Shown: positions 17,191-26,645 of the stretch, piece after piece
Numbering within the stretch: position 1 is the first letter of the stretch
Layout of the letters: every line of letters starts with the position of its first letter
DNA from: Deltaproteobacteria bacterium
GTDB lineage: Bacteria; Desulfobacterota; Desulfarculia; JACQYL01
Length of the DNA: 64,000 nucleotides
Assembly: GCA_016208165.1 (NCBI GenBank)
Contig: JACQYL010000066.1
Location: forward strand, 1-64,000
Direction of reading: 5' to 3'
Program-made: the position numbers and the translations under genes
The notes under the pieces: generated by a model
What the model saw: only the letters and a program-made list of their open reading frames with translations
The model's database searches: none
Told to the model about the DNA's origin: nothing

Positions 17191-17637
17191 ATGTCCCTCT
17201 ACGAAACCCTGGATTCGGCGTTCAAAGAATCTTTGAAGTCCAGAGATGCTTTGAGGGTGTCCGTACTTCGCCTGGTTCGTGCGGCCTTGAAAAACAAGGA
17301 AGTCGAACTTATTAGAAAATTGGATGACGACGAAATCCTCAGGGTGCTTTCCTCCCAGGTCAAGCAGCGGAAAGAGGCTATTGACCAGTTCCGCCAGGGA
17401 AATCGGTCCGATCTGGCGGACAAGGAGGAACAAGAGCTGGCCATCCTGGAATCGTTCATGCCCAAGGCCCTCGACCGGCAGGAACTGCAAAACGGCATCG
17501 ACGCCATTATTGCCGAAATGGGCGCTTCGGGCATGAAGGATATGGGCAAAGTCATGAAAGAAGCCATGCGTCGCTTCGCGGGACGCGCCGACGGAAAAGA
17601 AGTCAGCGAGATGGTCAAGAAACAGCTCGCCGGCTGA
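17191..17637 (+). CDS. YqeY/GatB-domain protein
   Basis: A 148-residue helical protein of the GatB/YqeY family, which shares the tRNA-binding tail domain of the amidotransferase GatB. Its job in the cell is not established. ALRVSVLRLVRAALKNKEVE near residues 20-40 and the C-terminal FAGRADGKEVSEMVKKQLAG are the family signatures. It begins 3 bases after rpsU with no ribosome site of its own, so translation is likely coupled. It belongs to the macromolecular synthesis neighbourhood rpsU-yqeY-(mutS2)-dnaG-rpoD. Confidence 0.9.
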   Translation: MSLYETLDSAFKESLKSRDALRVSVLRLVRAALKNKEVELIRKLDDDEILRVLSSQVKQRKEAIDQFRQGNRSDLADKEEQELAILESFMPKALDRQELQNGIDAIIAEMGASGMKDMGKVMKEAMRRFAGRADGKEVSEMVKKQLAG

Positions 17638-17941
17638 ACTTCTTTCGGCGCTCGCGGCCGCAACCTGGAGTGTCGGCGGACATGAGGCAGAGGCTCTTGT
17701 ATCACTGTGCGCACCGCCTGCCGACAAAGCGAGTCGGCTCGGCAAACAGTCGGAGCCTTCAATGTCATGTCGTACGGGAAACTCCGATAACGAGCTCTAA
17801 ACTTGTACTGGGAGACGGCATTCGTATCCATCACGAAGTAATTCTCTTCGGAGTTCACTCAAGTGGTGACAACGCGTTACCGCGGGGCACCGGCGAGGAG
17901 GAAATGGCCTGAGTTGAAGATCTTCATTCAGGCCTTTTTCT
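17638..17941. other. Intergenic region before mutS2, with a hairpin
   Basis: About 300 bases. An 80-codon frame (17670-17912) lacks coding character. The right end has AGGAGG followed by ATG GCC TGA (17904-17912) and then the hairpin listed separately. Confidence 0.5.
17906..17939 (+). terminator. Terminator-like hairpin abutting the mutS2 start
   Basis: GGCCTGA (17906-17912) pairs with TCAGGCC (17928-17934), with an inner palindrome TGAAGATCTTCA, followed by TTTTT. The T-tract ends 2 bases before the mutS2 ATG. It may end rpsU-yqeY transcripts or act as an attenuator. Confidence 0.7.
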
Positions 17942-20314
17942 ATGGATCAAGAGAGTTTAGAGGATCTTGAGTACCCGGCGTTGCTCAGGCATCTCGCCGA
18001 GTATGCCGTGTCCTCCATAGGCCGTGAGCGGTGTTTGGCCATCAGGCCCAGCCACGACGAATCGACTGTACGTTCTCAGCTCAAAGAGGTCTCCGAAGTC
18101 CAAAGACTGCTGGACAGCGGCGCCGGATGTCCGTTGAGTTCGTTTCCCGAGGTGCGTCCGATTTTGGAACAGGCCTCCATGCCGGGGTTCGCACTGGAAG
18201 GCGAGGACTTTCTAAACGTATTGTCTTTCGTTCAGGCTTCTGAAAACGCGCGAGCTTTTATCCAGGAAGACCGTGCACCCTTCCCTTTTCTGGCTGCCTA
18301 CCTCGCAAAACTGGTCTCCCTGAACGACCTGCAGCAAAGAATCGAACGCACAATCCATATCGACGGAACGGTTCGCGACGACGCCAGTCCTGAACTCGCC
18401 AGGATAAGGCACAGGCTCCCGAAAGAGAAACAGAAAATTCTCGATAGCCTCGAAGGGCTTCTCAGCAAGACTGTGCTCAAGGATGTCTGGCAGGATAAGC
18501 TCATCACCTTTCGGAACGATCGGTACGTAGTGGCTGTGAAGTCCGGTTTGCGTCATGCGCTGCCCGGCATCATCCACGACATGTCCCACAGCAGAGCCAC
18601 CTGCTTCATCGAGCCTTCCCAAACCGTCGAACTGAACAACCAGTTGAGTATGCTGGTTCGCCAGGAGCGCGACGAGGTTCGAAGGATCCTCATGGCCCTT
18701 ACGGATTGCCTCCGCTCGAATATGGACGCCCTACGGACCAATCTCGAGACATTATCCCTACTGGATATGATCTGGTCAAAAGGCAAAATGAGCCGCGCTC
18801 TTGACGCCGTCGAGCCCGAAATCGGTATGGTTGGGCCCGGTTATATCAACGCCACCCATCCCCTGTTGGCTTTTCGCTACAAACGCCTGGGAGGGTTTGC
18901 ACCCAAACCGATCAACCTCGAGTTTCCGGAAGGGATTCGATGTCTTGTGGTTTCAGGGGCCAACATGGGCGGCAAGACCGCCGCGCTCAAGACCTTGGGA
19001 CTCCTGAGTCTAATGGTCCAGTCGGGGTTGCACGCGCCCGCCGGGGAACCTGCCCATGCCGTGGTTTTTGACCAGGTATTCGCTGTAATCGGGGACAATC
19101 AGGACCTGGTGCTTGATTTGAGCACCTTTTCCTCTCAGATGAAACGGATCATGTCCATATTCGAAAAGATAAGTCCCAACTCTTTGGTCCTGCTCGATGA
19201 AATCTGCACGAACACGGATCCGGTCGAGGGAAGCGCGCTGGCGCTGAGCATCCTCGAGAAGCTGGATTCCATGGGCTGTCGAACCCTGGTCACAACCCAT
19301 TACAACGGGTTGAAAGGATACGCCACCACCCGAAGTCATGCGATGAACGTGTCGGTGGACTACGAGGAAACGACGCACACGCCTCTGTATTCACTGACCT
19401 ACGGTGTCCCGGGCGCAAGCAATGCCATTCAGATCGCACGGACGCTGGGGATGTCCCGGGAGATTTTGCAGGCCGCGGAGCATCATCTCTCCCCCGGTGA
19501 CAAACGGACGATCCACTTAATCCAGGACCTGGACAAGACCTACCGTGAGTTGAAAGACACAGAAAAGCGGGTGCGGTTGCTGAAGAGCCAACTGGAAGAA
19601 GCCAAGAAGGCCTACGAGGGGCTTTCCCGTGAACTCGAACGCGAGCGTCATCGTATCCTCACCGAGGAGCGCGAACATGCGAAGCAGTTAGTACGTCGGG
19701 CGGAGTCCAACTTCCGAAGAATATTGCTGAAGGCGAAGCGCCCTCCGGAAGAAGCACCGGATACGACGGATACGACGGGGCTGCAGGATGAGCTGAAACG
19801 AGCGCAGAAGCTCCTGTTGGCGAAGTTGAATCCACCTACGCGAATACCCAGAAAGCCCCAATTGGAACGATTGGTTCCCGGCTGCAGGGTCAGAATCAAA
19901 GGCTCGAATCAGACGGGCGTCCTGGTGTCTCTGGATGATAACGGAGAAGCCGCACAAGTTATCATAAAGGGAATGAAGGTTCGGACTCAGGCCGTCAATC
20001 TTGAATTTGTTCAACCTGCCGCCCCGGTATCCGCGGGCCACCGGGTGGACGTGGATTCGTTCCCACACCCCACTCGAGAGGTGAACCTGCAGGGCATGAC
20101 GGTTGAAGACGCGCTGCAATTTCTGGATAAGACCATAGACAGCGCCCTGATTTCCGGCGTCGATCAGATCGATCTCATACACGGTGTGGGCACGGGAAGA
20201 CTGAAAGCGGCTATCCGGCTTTATCTCAAGGACCACGCCCAGGTCAAAGATTTTCGCCATAAGGAACCTCACCTGGGCGGTGTGGGAGTCACTGAAGTCG
20301 AACTTAGGACGTGA
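17942..20314 (+). CDS. mutS2: Endonuclease MutS2
   Basis: A 790-residue MutS-family protein that acts in suppression of recombination and, in some species, rescue of collided ribosomes. There is no N-terminal mismatch-recognition domain. The core starts MDQESLEDLEYPALLRHLAEYA. Walker A is GANMGGKT at residues 339-346, the Walker B/signature region is VLLDEICTNTDPVEGSALA, and TTHYNGLKGYA follows. A long coiled coil (about 525-600) joins to the C-terminal Smr nuclease domain with VNLQGMTVEDAL and LIHGVGTGRLKAAI. The ATG lies directly after a terminator-like hairpin and has no Shine-Dalgarno sequence. Confidence 0.94.
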   Translation: MDQESLEDLEYPALLRHLAEYAVSSIGRERCLAIRPSHDESTVRSQLKEVSEVQRLLDSGAGCPLSSFPEVRPILEQASMPGFALEGEDFLNVLSFVQASENARAFIQEDRAPFPFLAAYLAKLVSLNDLQQRIERTIHIDGTVRDDASPELARIRHRLPKEKQKILDSLEGLLSKTVLKDVWQDKLITFRNDRYVVAVKSGLRHALPGIIHDMSHSRATCFIEPSQTVELNNQLSMLVRQERDEVRRILMALTDCLRSNMDALRTNLETLSLLDMIWSKGKMSRALDAVEPEIGMVGPGYINATHPLLAFRYKRLGGFAPKPINLEFPEGIRCLVVSGANMGGKTAALKTLGLLSLMVQSGLHAPAGEPAHAVVFDQVFAVIGDNQDLVLDLSTFSSQMKRIMSIFEKISPNSLVLLDEICTNTDPVEGSALALSILEKLDSMGCRTLVTTHYNGLKGYATTRSHAMNVSVDYEETTHTPLYSLTYGVPGASNAIQIARTLGMSREILQAAEHHLSPGDKRTIHLIQDLDKTYRELKDTEKRVRLLKSQLEEAKKAYEGLSRELERERHRILTEEREHAKQLVRRAESNFRRILLKAKRPPEEAPDTTDTTGLQDELKRAQKLLLAKLNPPTRIPRKPQLERLVPGCRVRIKGSNQTGVLVSLDDNGEAAQVIIKGMKVRTQAVNLEFVQPAAPVSAGHRVDVDSFPHPTREVNLQGMTVEDALQFLDKTIDSALISGVDQIDLIHGVGTGRLKAAIRLYLKDHAQVKDFRHKEPHLGGVGVTEVELRT

Positions 20315-20329
20315 TCGGCAGAAACGGAA

Positions 20330-22129
20330 ATGGCCCCTGACGACACATTGGAAGAAGTAAGACGTGCGGCGGACATCGTCGAGACGATCTCTTCCGTGGT
20401 GCCCTTGAAGAAAGCGGGAGCGTATTATCGAGCGCCATGTCCGTTTCATAAGGAGACTAATCCCTCGTTTACGGTGAATCCGACCACCCAAACCTTTTAC
20501 TGCTTCGGCTGTCAAGAAGGTGGTGACGTATTTTCCTTTTATATGAAATATCACAACCTTTCTTTTGGCGAAGCCGTGCGCGAGCTGGCGGCTCGATTTG
20601 CCGTGCCCCTTTCGTACAAAGGAGGAAAGAGGCCGAAGGATTCGAAGGAAAATGAAGAAAAGCAGAGGCTGTACGAACTCAATGAGCTTGCCGCTTCGTA
20701 TTACCACCGAAGCCTGCTTCAAGACGATCAAGGCCGGCCGGCGCGCGACTATCTCGAAAAACGAGGTATCGGAAAAGAGATCATTCGTGAATTTCGCCTG
20801 GGATTCGCACAACCGGGATGGGATAATTTAGTAAACGTTTTCAAGCGTAAAGGAGTCGATCTTTCTGAGGCGGTAACGGCGGGGCTTCTCGTTCCGGGCA
20901 AGAAGACAAGTCACTATGACCGTTTTCGCGAGCGGATTATTTATCCCATCATGGATCCCCAGAACCGGGTAATGGGTTTAGGGGGACGGGTGATGGACGA
21001 AACCTTGCCCAAGTACCTGAATTCGCCCGAAACGCCCATTTATCACAAAGGTCGGGCTCTGTACGGCCTGCACATGGGTTTGAAGGAGGGCAGACGGGCG
21101 GGACAATTGCTGCTTGTGGAAGGATACATGGATCTGCTTGCTCTCAACGCGTATGGCATCCGGAATGTCGTGGCGTCCTTGGGAACGGCCTTGACGCGCG
21201 AACAGGTTCGGCTCTTGAAGCGTGCGGGAGCGACCGTGGTGGTCGCATTCGATTCCGATGAAGCGGGCAGGAAAGCCGCCTTCAGGGCCGCGCCCCTATT
21301 TTTCGAGGAAGATGTCCGGGCTACCGCGCTTCAGTTCGATCCCGGGGAAGATCCGGATGAGTATGTGCGACGAGTGGGCAGGGAAGCGTTTCTTCGCCAT
21401 CTGGATGACGCGGTTCCCATTATGGACTTTTGCCTGAACCGGGTCCTGAAAAGAGATATCCGCAGTGCGACGGACAAGGAAGATATCCTGGACGAGATCG
21501 TACCTCTCATCCGATCTCTTCGAGGCAGAATACAGCAGATGGAAGCCGTCGCCAGTTTATCCAGATCTCTGCAAGTGGATGATGAAATCGTCTGGAAGGC
21601 GGTTCAGGGAGGCTCGAAAAGAACGGATTCAGTATCTCAACCCGTTGTCCTACAGGATGTGTCTTTAAGAACGGAGGAGAACACGCTGGGGTTTTTCATT
21701 CGGAATCCCCAGTATGTTGCCGCTTTTCTGGAGGAGGAATTGGGCGTGCAGTTTAATTCGCAACCCATAAAAGCGCTCTTTGATTCTCTCTTGAACCTGT
21801 TCGAAGAGGAAGGCTCGATCGATGTCGCCAGACTGGTGGCGCGTCATTCCGATGCGGATTCCAAGAAGATCATCGCTCGATTGGTGGCGGGACAGGATGA
21901 AGGTGAGGAAGAGTACGCCGAGGAGATTGCGCGTGACCTATTACGTGCTTATCGACTTAAGAAGATATTGGAACAAGAAAAAAAACTGACGGTACGCATT
22001 CGGGAGGCCGAGAAGAACGAAGACTGCGAACTGCTACTGTCTCTACTGCGCGAGCAAAAAGAACTGATCGCGCAAAAAACACAAACCATGCAAGAGGATA
22101 CCGTTTATGGCCAAGTCAAACATGGATGA
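20330..22129 (+). CDS. dnaG: DNA primase
   Basis: A 599-residue primase that makes RNA primers for replication. The zinc-binding domain has CPFHKE...[11 protein letters not shown] with Cys37, His40, Cys58 and Cys61. The catalytic core carries the TOPRIM motif [12 protein letters not shown] near residue 262 and [15 protein letters not shown] near 303. The C-terminal part is the shorter, less conserved DnaB-binding helical domain. It starts 15 bases after mutS2 and overlaps rpoD by 23 bases, so the three are probably one transcription unit. Confidence 0.95.
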   Translation: MAPDDTLEEVRRAADIVETISSVVPLKKAGAYYRAPCPFHKETNPSFTVNPTTQTFYCFGCQEGGDVFSFYMKYHNLSFGEAVRELAARFAVPLSYKGGKRPKDSKENEEKQRLYELNELAASYYHRSLLQDDQGRPARDYLEKRGIGKEIIREFRLGFAQPGWDNLVNVFKRKGVDLSEAVTAGLLVPGKKTSHYDRFRERIIYPIMDPQNRVMGLGGRVMDETLPKYLNSPETPIYHKGRALYGLHMGLKEGRRAGQLLLVEGYMDLLALNAYGIRNVVASLGTALTREQVRLLKRAGATVVVAFDSDEAGRKAAFRAAPLFFEEDVRATALQFDPGEDPDEYVRRVGREAFLRHLDDAVPIMDFCLNRVLKRDIRSATDKEDILDEIVPLIRSLRGRIQQMEAVASLSRSLQVDDEIVWKAVQGGSKRTDSVSQPVVLQDVSLRTEENTLGFFIRNPQYVAAFLEEELGVQFNSQPIKALFDSLLNLFEEEGSIDVARLVARHSDADSKKIIARLVAGQDEGEEEYAEEIARDLLRAYRLKKILEQEKKLTVRIREAEKNEDCELLLSLLREQKELIAQKTQTMQEDTVYGQVKHG

Positions 22130-23909
22130 GCTCAAGCGGTTAATTTCTTTGGGTAAAGAGAAGGGGTACATTACGTACGAAGAGCTCAATGACTCTTTAC
22201 CGGATAACATTGTTTCGTCCGAACTCATCGACGACATGCTGATGATGTTCGATGAACTCGATATTCAAGTCGTGGACAGCCCCCAACAGTTCAAAATCAA
22301 GGCCGCTGCAGCGGATGCCGCCGCGGATCAAGACGCCGGAGACGTCAAACCGGCTGCCGACGCCATTGAGCCCGCCGGAAAAATCTCCGACCCGGTGAAG
22401 ATGTATCTGCGCGAGATGGGCATGGTCTCTCTTCTCACCCGCGAAGGCGAGGTGGAAATCGCCAAACGGATCGAAGAGGGGCAGAAAATGGTCCTGGAGA
22501 CGATTTTCACTTCCTGGCTGGGTCTCAAGGAACTCAGGGAAACTCGGGACCAACTGGTTCGTGAAGAGATCAAACCTAAGGAGATCATCACCGGAATCGA
22601 CGACGACGAGGAGCCCTATTCCGAGGCTGAAAACAGGCTCAGACTGGACTTGCTGGAACGCCTGGACAAAGTCATGGCCATTGCCTCCGAGTACGAGCAA
22701 CTCTTTACAAAGCAAGATTTCCCGGATCCGCTGGGCTATCTGAAATCGGACGACGCAGTCCAGATGAAGGACGAATCCTGGGTCGGCGAAAGCACTTGCT
22801 CTCCTGAATTGGAGCCTTGCAAAACGCGGATCATTGAAGTTCTATCGAATCTGAAATTCGACAATCGGCCTGTCCAGCGCGTCTCGGATAGACTCAGAAA
22901 AGAAGTGAAAAACATCCAACGAGCCGAGAGAGCCATCAGGAAATGTTCCGAGGAAACGGGCCTGTCCATTAGTAGCCTCGAGGAATTCTCCACGAGCGAG
23001 GGAGTCGAAAAGCGGTCGTCCTATTGTGAAAAAATGGGAATTCCCAAAGAGCTTCTGGAACGCGTATGTGAGGATTTCAGAAAGAACTTTAAAATCATAG
23101 AAGAGGCGCAATGTCGCTGCAGGACCACGGCCAGCATGCTCAAAGCAAACTATCGGCATATCTTGACAGGGTGGGAAGTCGCCAATAACGCCAAGAGAGA
23201 GCTCGTCGAAGCGAACCTGCGGTTGGTGGTCAGCATCGCCAAGAAATATACGAACAGAGGCCTTCAGTTTCTGGATTTGATACAGGAAGGCAACATCGGT
23301 CTCATGAAGGCCGTGGACAAGTTCGAGTATCAGCGCTGCTACAAGTTCAGCACATACGCCACGTGGTGGATACGTCAAGCCATAACCCGAGCGATAGCGG
23401 ATCAGGCAAGGACGATACGAATCCCCGTTCATATGATAGAAACCATAAACAAGCTGGTCCGCACTTCGAGGTACCTCGTTCAAGAGTACGGACGGGAACC
23501 CACTCCTGAAGAGATTGCGGAAAAGATGGAATTCTCCCTCGAGAAAGTGCGAAAGGTCCTGAAAATCGCCAAAGAACCCATCAGCCTCGAAACCCCTATA
23601 GGCGAGGAGGAAGACAGTCACCTGGGGGACTTCATCGAAGATAAAAAGGTCATGTCGCCGTCCGAGGCGGTGATCAATCTGGACTTGAGCGAGCAGACCC
23701 GAAAAGTACTGGCCACACTGACCCCGAGGGAAGAGAAAGTCTTGCGGAAGCGATTCGGTATTGGCGAAAAAGCGGATCATACGCTCGAGGAAGTGGGCAA
23801 GGTCTTTGACGTAACCCGCGAACGCATTCGGCAAATCGAGGCCAAGGCGCTTCGCAAGCTCAGGCATCCCAGTCGGGCACGCAAGCTCAAAGCGTTTGTC
23901 GAGAGCTAG
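22107..23909 (+). CDS. rpoD: RNA polymerase sigma factor RpoD (sigma-70)
   Basis: A 600-residue primary sigma factor. Region 1.1 is at the N-terminus ([21 protein letters not shown]), region 1.2 has [29 protein letters not shown], and a large acidic non-conserved insert follows. Regions 2.1-2.4 are clear ([43 protein letters not shown]), as are region 3 and region 4.2 ([28 protein letters not shown]). The ATG overlaps the end of dnaG by 23 bases. A hairpin and T-tract follow. Confidence 0.97.
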   Translation: MAKSNMDELKRLISLGKEKGYITYEELNDSLPDNIVSSELIDDMLMMFDELDIQVVDSPQQFKIKAAAADAAADQDAGDVKPAADAIEPAGKISDPVKMYLREMGMVSLLTREGEVEIAKRIEEGQKMVLETIFTSWLGLKELRETRDQLVREEIKPKEIITGIDDDEEPYSEAENRLRLDLLERLDKVMAIASEYEQLFTKQDFPDPLGYLKSDDAVQMKDESWVGESTCSPELEPCKTRIIEVLSNLKFDNRPVQRVSDRLRKEVKNIQRAERAIRKCSEETGLSISSLEEFSTSEGVEKRSSYCEKMGIPKELLERVCEDFRKNFKIIEEAQCRCRTTASMLKANYRHILTGWEVANNAKRELVEANLRLVVSIAKKYTNRGLQFLDLIQEGNIGLMKAVDKFEYQRCYKFSTYATWWIRQAITRAIADQARTIRIPVHMIETINKLVRTSRYLVQEYGREPTPEEIAEKMEFSLEKVRKVLKIAKEPISLETPIGEEEDSHLGDFIEDKKVMSPSEAVINLDLSEQTRKVLATLTPREEKVLRKRFGIGEKADHTLEEVGKVFDVTRERIRQIEAKALRKLRHPSRARKLKAFVES

Positions 23910-23921
23910 GCGTTTGCCGGC

Positions 23922-23960
23922 GTGTGCGGGTAAACGAGTACCCGCGCGTTGGCCTTTTTT
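23922..23960 (+). terminator. Terminator after rpoD
   Basis: GTGTGCGGGTA (23922-23932) pairs with TACCCGCGCGT (23939-23949), allowing G-T pairs, around AACGAG. GGCC and six T residues follow at 23955-23960. Confidence 0.65.
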
Positions 23961-23982
23961 GGCGGTTGCGACTGGGTTTTAC

Positions 23983-24012
23983 TTGACAGGATTCCAAGAC
24001 TGATCCTATAGA
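23983..24012 (+). promoter_or_regulatory. Promoter of the tRNA gene
   Basis: TTGACA at 23983-23988 and TATAGA at 24007-24012 (spacer 18), about 18 bases before the tRNA 5' end. Confidence 0.55.
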
Positions 24013-24029
24013 TGTTGGAATTAACAAGC

Positions 24030-24102
24030 GGGCCCATAGCTCAGTTGGCAGAGCCACCGGCTCATAACCGGAAGGTCCCAGGTTCGACCCCTGGTGGGCC
24101 CA
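24030..24102 (+). tRNA. tRNA with CAU anticodon (probably elongator tRNA-Met)
   Basis: A full cloverleaf of 73 nt. The acceptor stem pairs GGGCCCA with TGGGCCC and the discriminator is A. The D arm is GCTC/GAGC, the anticodon loop CTCATAA (CAT at 24063-24065), the variable loop 5 nt and the T arm CCAGG TTCGACC CCTGG. The anticodon stem has four pairs (CCGG/CCGG) plus an A-A mismatch at position 27-43. No 3' CCA is encoded. It is not the initiator, because the first acceptor pair is G-C. A tRNA-Ile2 whose C34 is changed to lysidine cannot be fully excluded. Confidence 0.92.
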
Positions 24103-24211
24103 CATTCATGGACGGAATCTCATACCTCTATAGAAGATCAGGGTCGCTTGTCGGCCTAAGGGGGCGTTCACCAAAAGGTACGCCCTCATCTTTATTTTTC
24201 GCCGGTTTGAT

Positions 24212-25327
24212 ATGTTAAGGGTCAAGGATGTCATAGGGTTTCTTGAAGTTTTGGCTCCTCCGCATTTGGCGGAGGATTGGGACGAAGTAGGACTCCAGAT
24301 AGGAGATCCGGACCGATCCCTGGATTCGGTTCTTCTGGCCCTGGACCCTTCCCTCGAAGCTCTCCACAAAGCCAAGTCACTTGAATTTCAGCTCATCGTC
24401 ACCCATCACCCTCTTTTCTTCAAGCCTCTAAAAAGACTCCATTACCACGATCCTGTCACCCAATTCGTCAAACTGGCTCTCGAACACGACATCGCCGTAT
24501 TCTCCGCACACACCAACCTGGACGCAACCTCGGGAGGCGTAAACGACGTGTTGGCGCGTCTGCTCGGGATCGAGGTGCAGGACGTCCTCGCGGAGGAGCC
24601 GTCGGAACGCATGGCGAAGCTGGTAGTCTTCGTACCCGGAGATTTTCAGAACCTGCTGCGTCAGGCCATCTTCTCTGCAGGGGGAGGTAGGATCGGTAAA
24701 TACTCCGGCTGCTCGTTCAATCTGCCCGGCGCCGGAACTTACACCCCCATGGAGGGGGCGGCGCCGTTCGAAGGAAAAGTCGGGGTGACGAGCGAAGCCG
24801 ACGAGGTCCGCATCGAGGTGTTGGTGCCTCGCGATCGTATCCGAGAGGCCGTGGCCAAGGCCCGCGAGGTGCATCCTTACGAAGAGATGGCTTATGACGT
24901 GATTCCATTGTTGAATCCTACGCACTCGGGAGGAACGGGCCGATGGGGAAAATTATCCGAACCCACGACTCTCGAACATCTGGCGCGACGGATTTCCGAA
25001 CGGCTGGGGCTGGAACGTATCAAGTGCGTTGGCGATCGCCTCAAACCCATTCGAACCGTCGCATTATGCGGTGGCTCAGGTGCGTCGCTGTATCCTCACG
25101 CGCTACGAAAAGGCGCGGACGTTTTTATTACCGGTGAGTTTACCTATCATCAGGCGTTGGAAGCATCCGCCCGCGGTTTGGCCCTGTTGGACGTGGGCCA
25201 TTTCGCTTCGGAAAGGCCGGTGCTGAACGAACTATCCGTCATTCTCGATCGTCGGTTCAGGCCGCTTCTGCCGGAATTCAGGGCTGTGGTGTTCCAAGAA
25301 GAAAAAGACGTATTTCAGTATATATAG
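24212..25327 (+). CDS. Nif3-like dinuclear metal centre protein
   Basis: A 371-residue member of the Nif3/YqfO family (also linked to GTP cyclohydrolase I type 2 by annotation). It is the long bacterial form: Nif3 halves at both ends with a PII-like insert domain (about residues 127-235, VFVPGDFQNLLRQAIFSAGGG...VHPYEEMAYDV). Metal ligands can be seen in THHPLFF (His pair near 71-72), SAHTNLDA near 104 and GHFASERP near the C-terminus. The precise role of the family is unsettled. It is followed after 9 bases by the zinc-ribbon gene, its frequent neighbour in this phylum. Confidence 0.9.
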   Translation: MLRVKDVIGFLEVLAPPHLAEDWDEVGLQIGDPDRSLDSVLLALDPSLEALHKAKSLEFQLIVTHHPLFFKPLKRLHYHDPVTQFVKLALEHDIAVFSAHTNLDATSGGVNDVLARLLGIEVQDVLAEEPSERMAKLVVFVPGDFQNLLRQAIFSAGGGRIGKYSGCSFNLPGAGTYTPMEGAAPFEGKVGVTSEADEVRIEVLVPRDRIREAVAKAREVHPYEEMAYDVIPLLNPTHSGGTGRWGKLSEPTTLEHLARRISERLGLERIKCVGDRLKPIRTVALCGGSGASLYPHALRKGADVFITGEFTYHQALEASARGLALLDVGHFASERPVLNELSVILDRRFRPLLPEFRAVVFQEEKDVFQYI

Positions 25328-25336
25328 GGAGGGGTT

Positions 25337-26071
25337 TTGATCGAAATCATAAAGCAACTTCTTGAACTGGCCGGAGAAGACGGCGTCATTCGGCAACTTC
25401 AGCTTGACTACAAAGCGATACCTGCAAGAATTCAGCAGCTGGAAAAGCGGGTCAATGGCGCGGAAGAAGGTCTCGAAGATTGTACAAATCGTCTTCTGGT
25501 AGTCGAAGAGCGCAAGAACCAGGCGGAAAGAGAGCTCGAGGAGATCCGTTCGAACATTGCCAAGAGCAATTCGAAACGTTCACGGGTGAAAACAAACCGC
25601 GAGTATTGGGCCACCATGAAAGAGGTCGAAGACTTGAAGGTGCTGATGAAAACCAAGGAGGAAGAAGTCCTTTCCATTCTGGAGGAGTCGGAATCCTTGG
25701 GCAAAGAAAAGGCCGGTTTGCTCGAGAAATTGGAAGCGGCGAAGCCCGGCCTCGAGACGGAGATCAGGGACCTCAAGGCGAGACTGGAAGTGGCGCAAGC
25801 CGAAATCGACAGGCGGTTGGAGGCTCGGGGGAAATTGGCCTGTGCGGTCGAAAAGAACCTGTTGGAACGATACGAGGCCCTGACTAGCGCCCCCGGGGGA
25901 CAAGCATTGGCGGGCGTTCGGGACGGTATATGCATGGCCTGCAATATGTCCATTCCGCCTCAGGTGTACAACCAACTCTTGCGGAACGATCAGTTGCTGA
26001 GTTGTCCCAACTGCCAGCGGATCATCTACTGGCTCGATCACGAAGATCTGGAAGGCTCTGCGGGTCAATAG
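25337..26071 (+). CDS. Coiled-coil protein with C-terminal C4 zinc ribbon
   Basis: A 244-residue protein. Residues 30-185 are almost all heptad-like coiled coil rich in Glu, Lys and Leu. The C-terminus holds a zinc ribbon, ICMACNMSIPP...LLSCPNCQRIIYW, with two CxxC pairs near residues 201 and 224. The TTG start at 25337 has GGGAGGGG upstream. It is the family annotated as C4-type zinc-ribbon domain proteins, found beside nif3 and rnpB in many Desulfobacterota. A nucleic-acid or tether role is only suspected. Confidence 0.85.
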   Translation: MIEIIKQLLELAGEDGVIRQLQLDYKAIPARIQQLEKRVNGAEEGLEDCTNRLLVVEERKNQAERELEEIRSNIAKSNSKRSRVKTNREYWATMKEVEDLKVLMKTKEEEVLSILEESESLGKEKAGLLEKLEAAKPGLETEIRDLKARLEVAQAEIDRRLEARGKLACAVEKNLLERYEALTSAPGGQALAGVRDGICMACNMSIPPQVYNQLLRNDQLLSCPNCQRIIYWLDHEDLEGSAGQ

Positions 26072-26150
26072 CGGGGCGGAATCTTCCGATTCACGCTGAT
26101 CTTCAAAAGTGGGACGGGTTTTGGTACGGTTGTTCCGTGCAGGGATGATC

Positions 26151-26170
26151 TTTGAGGTCCTTTGAGGTCC
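26151..26170. repeat. Tandem duplication of a 10-base unit before rnpB
   Basis: TTTGAGGTCC occurs twice in a row, 28 bases before the mature RNase P RNA. It may be replication slippage. Confidence 0.6.
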
Positions 26171-26197
26171 GACGAAACGAGTGTTTCCGAACATTTT

Positions 26198-26577
26198 GTG
26201 CCGGAGTAGTCCAGGTGATCGCCGGCTCTCCTCGTGGGAGCGGGAGGAAAGTCCGAGCTCCACAGGGCGGGGTGGTCCGTAACGCGGACTGGGGGCGACC
26301 CTAAGGAAAGTGCCACAGAAAACAAACCGCCTCCGTATCGGAGGTAAGGGTGAAACGGTGAGGCAAGAGCTCACCAGATTCGATGGTGACATCGAATGCT
26401 AGGTAAACCCCACCCGGAGCAAGACCAAATAGGAGGGCGCTACAAGGCGGCCCGTCTTTTGCCCTCGGGTAGGTCGCTCGAGGTTCCGGGCAACCGGAAT
26501 CCTAGATGAATGATCACCGCCCCGCATCGGGCAACCTGTGCGGGGAACAGAACTCGGCTTATGGACTGCTCCGGCAC
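26198..26577 (+). ncRNA. rnpB: RNase P RNA, class A
   Basis: The catalytic RNA that matures tRNA 5' ends. The end helix P1 pairs GTGCCGGAGTAGTCC at 26198 with GGACTGCTCCGGCAC ending at 26576. Conserved elements are in place: GGAGGAAAGTCCGAGCTCC (CR-I), ACAGAAAACAAACCGCC, GGTAAGGGTGAAACGGTG, GATGAATGATCACC and ACAGAACTCGGCTTA. Length (about 380) is normal for class A. A T-rich run, TTCTTTTTCTC, follows and may be the terminator. The ends are set from the P1 pairing and may be off by a few bases. Confidence 0.95.
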
Positions 26578-26645
26578 TTCTTTTTCTCTGGAACACCGGT
26601 CGTATCGGTCCGGGTGTACCCTTCTCAACCCACAGCTCCCGGAAT

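Noticed and set aside
22842-23867. A 341-codon frame antisense to rpoD
   Set aside because: Shadow of a highly conserved sigma factor gene.
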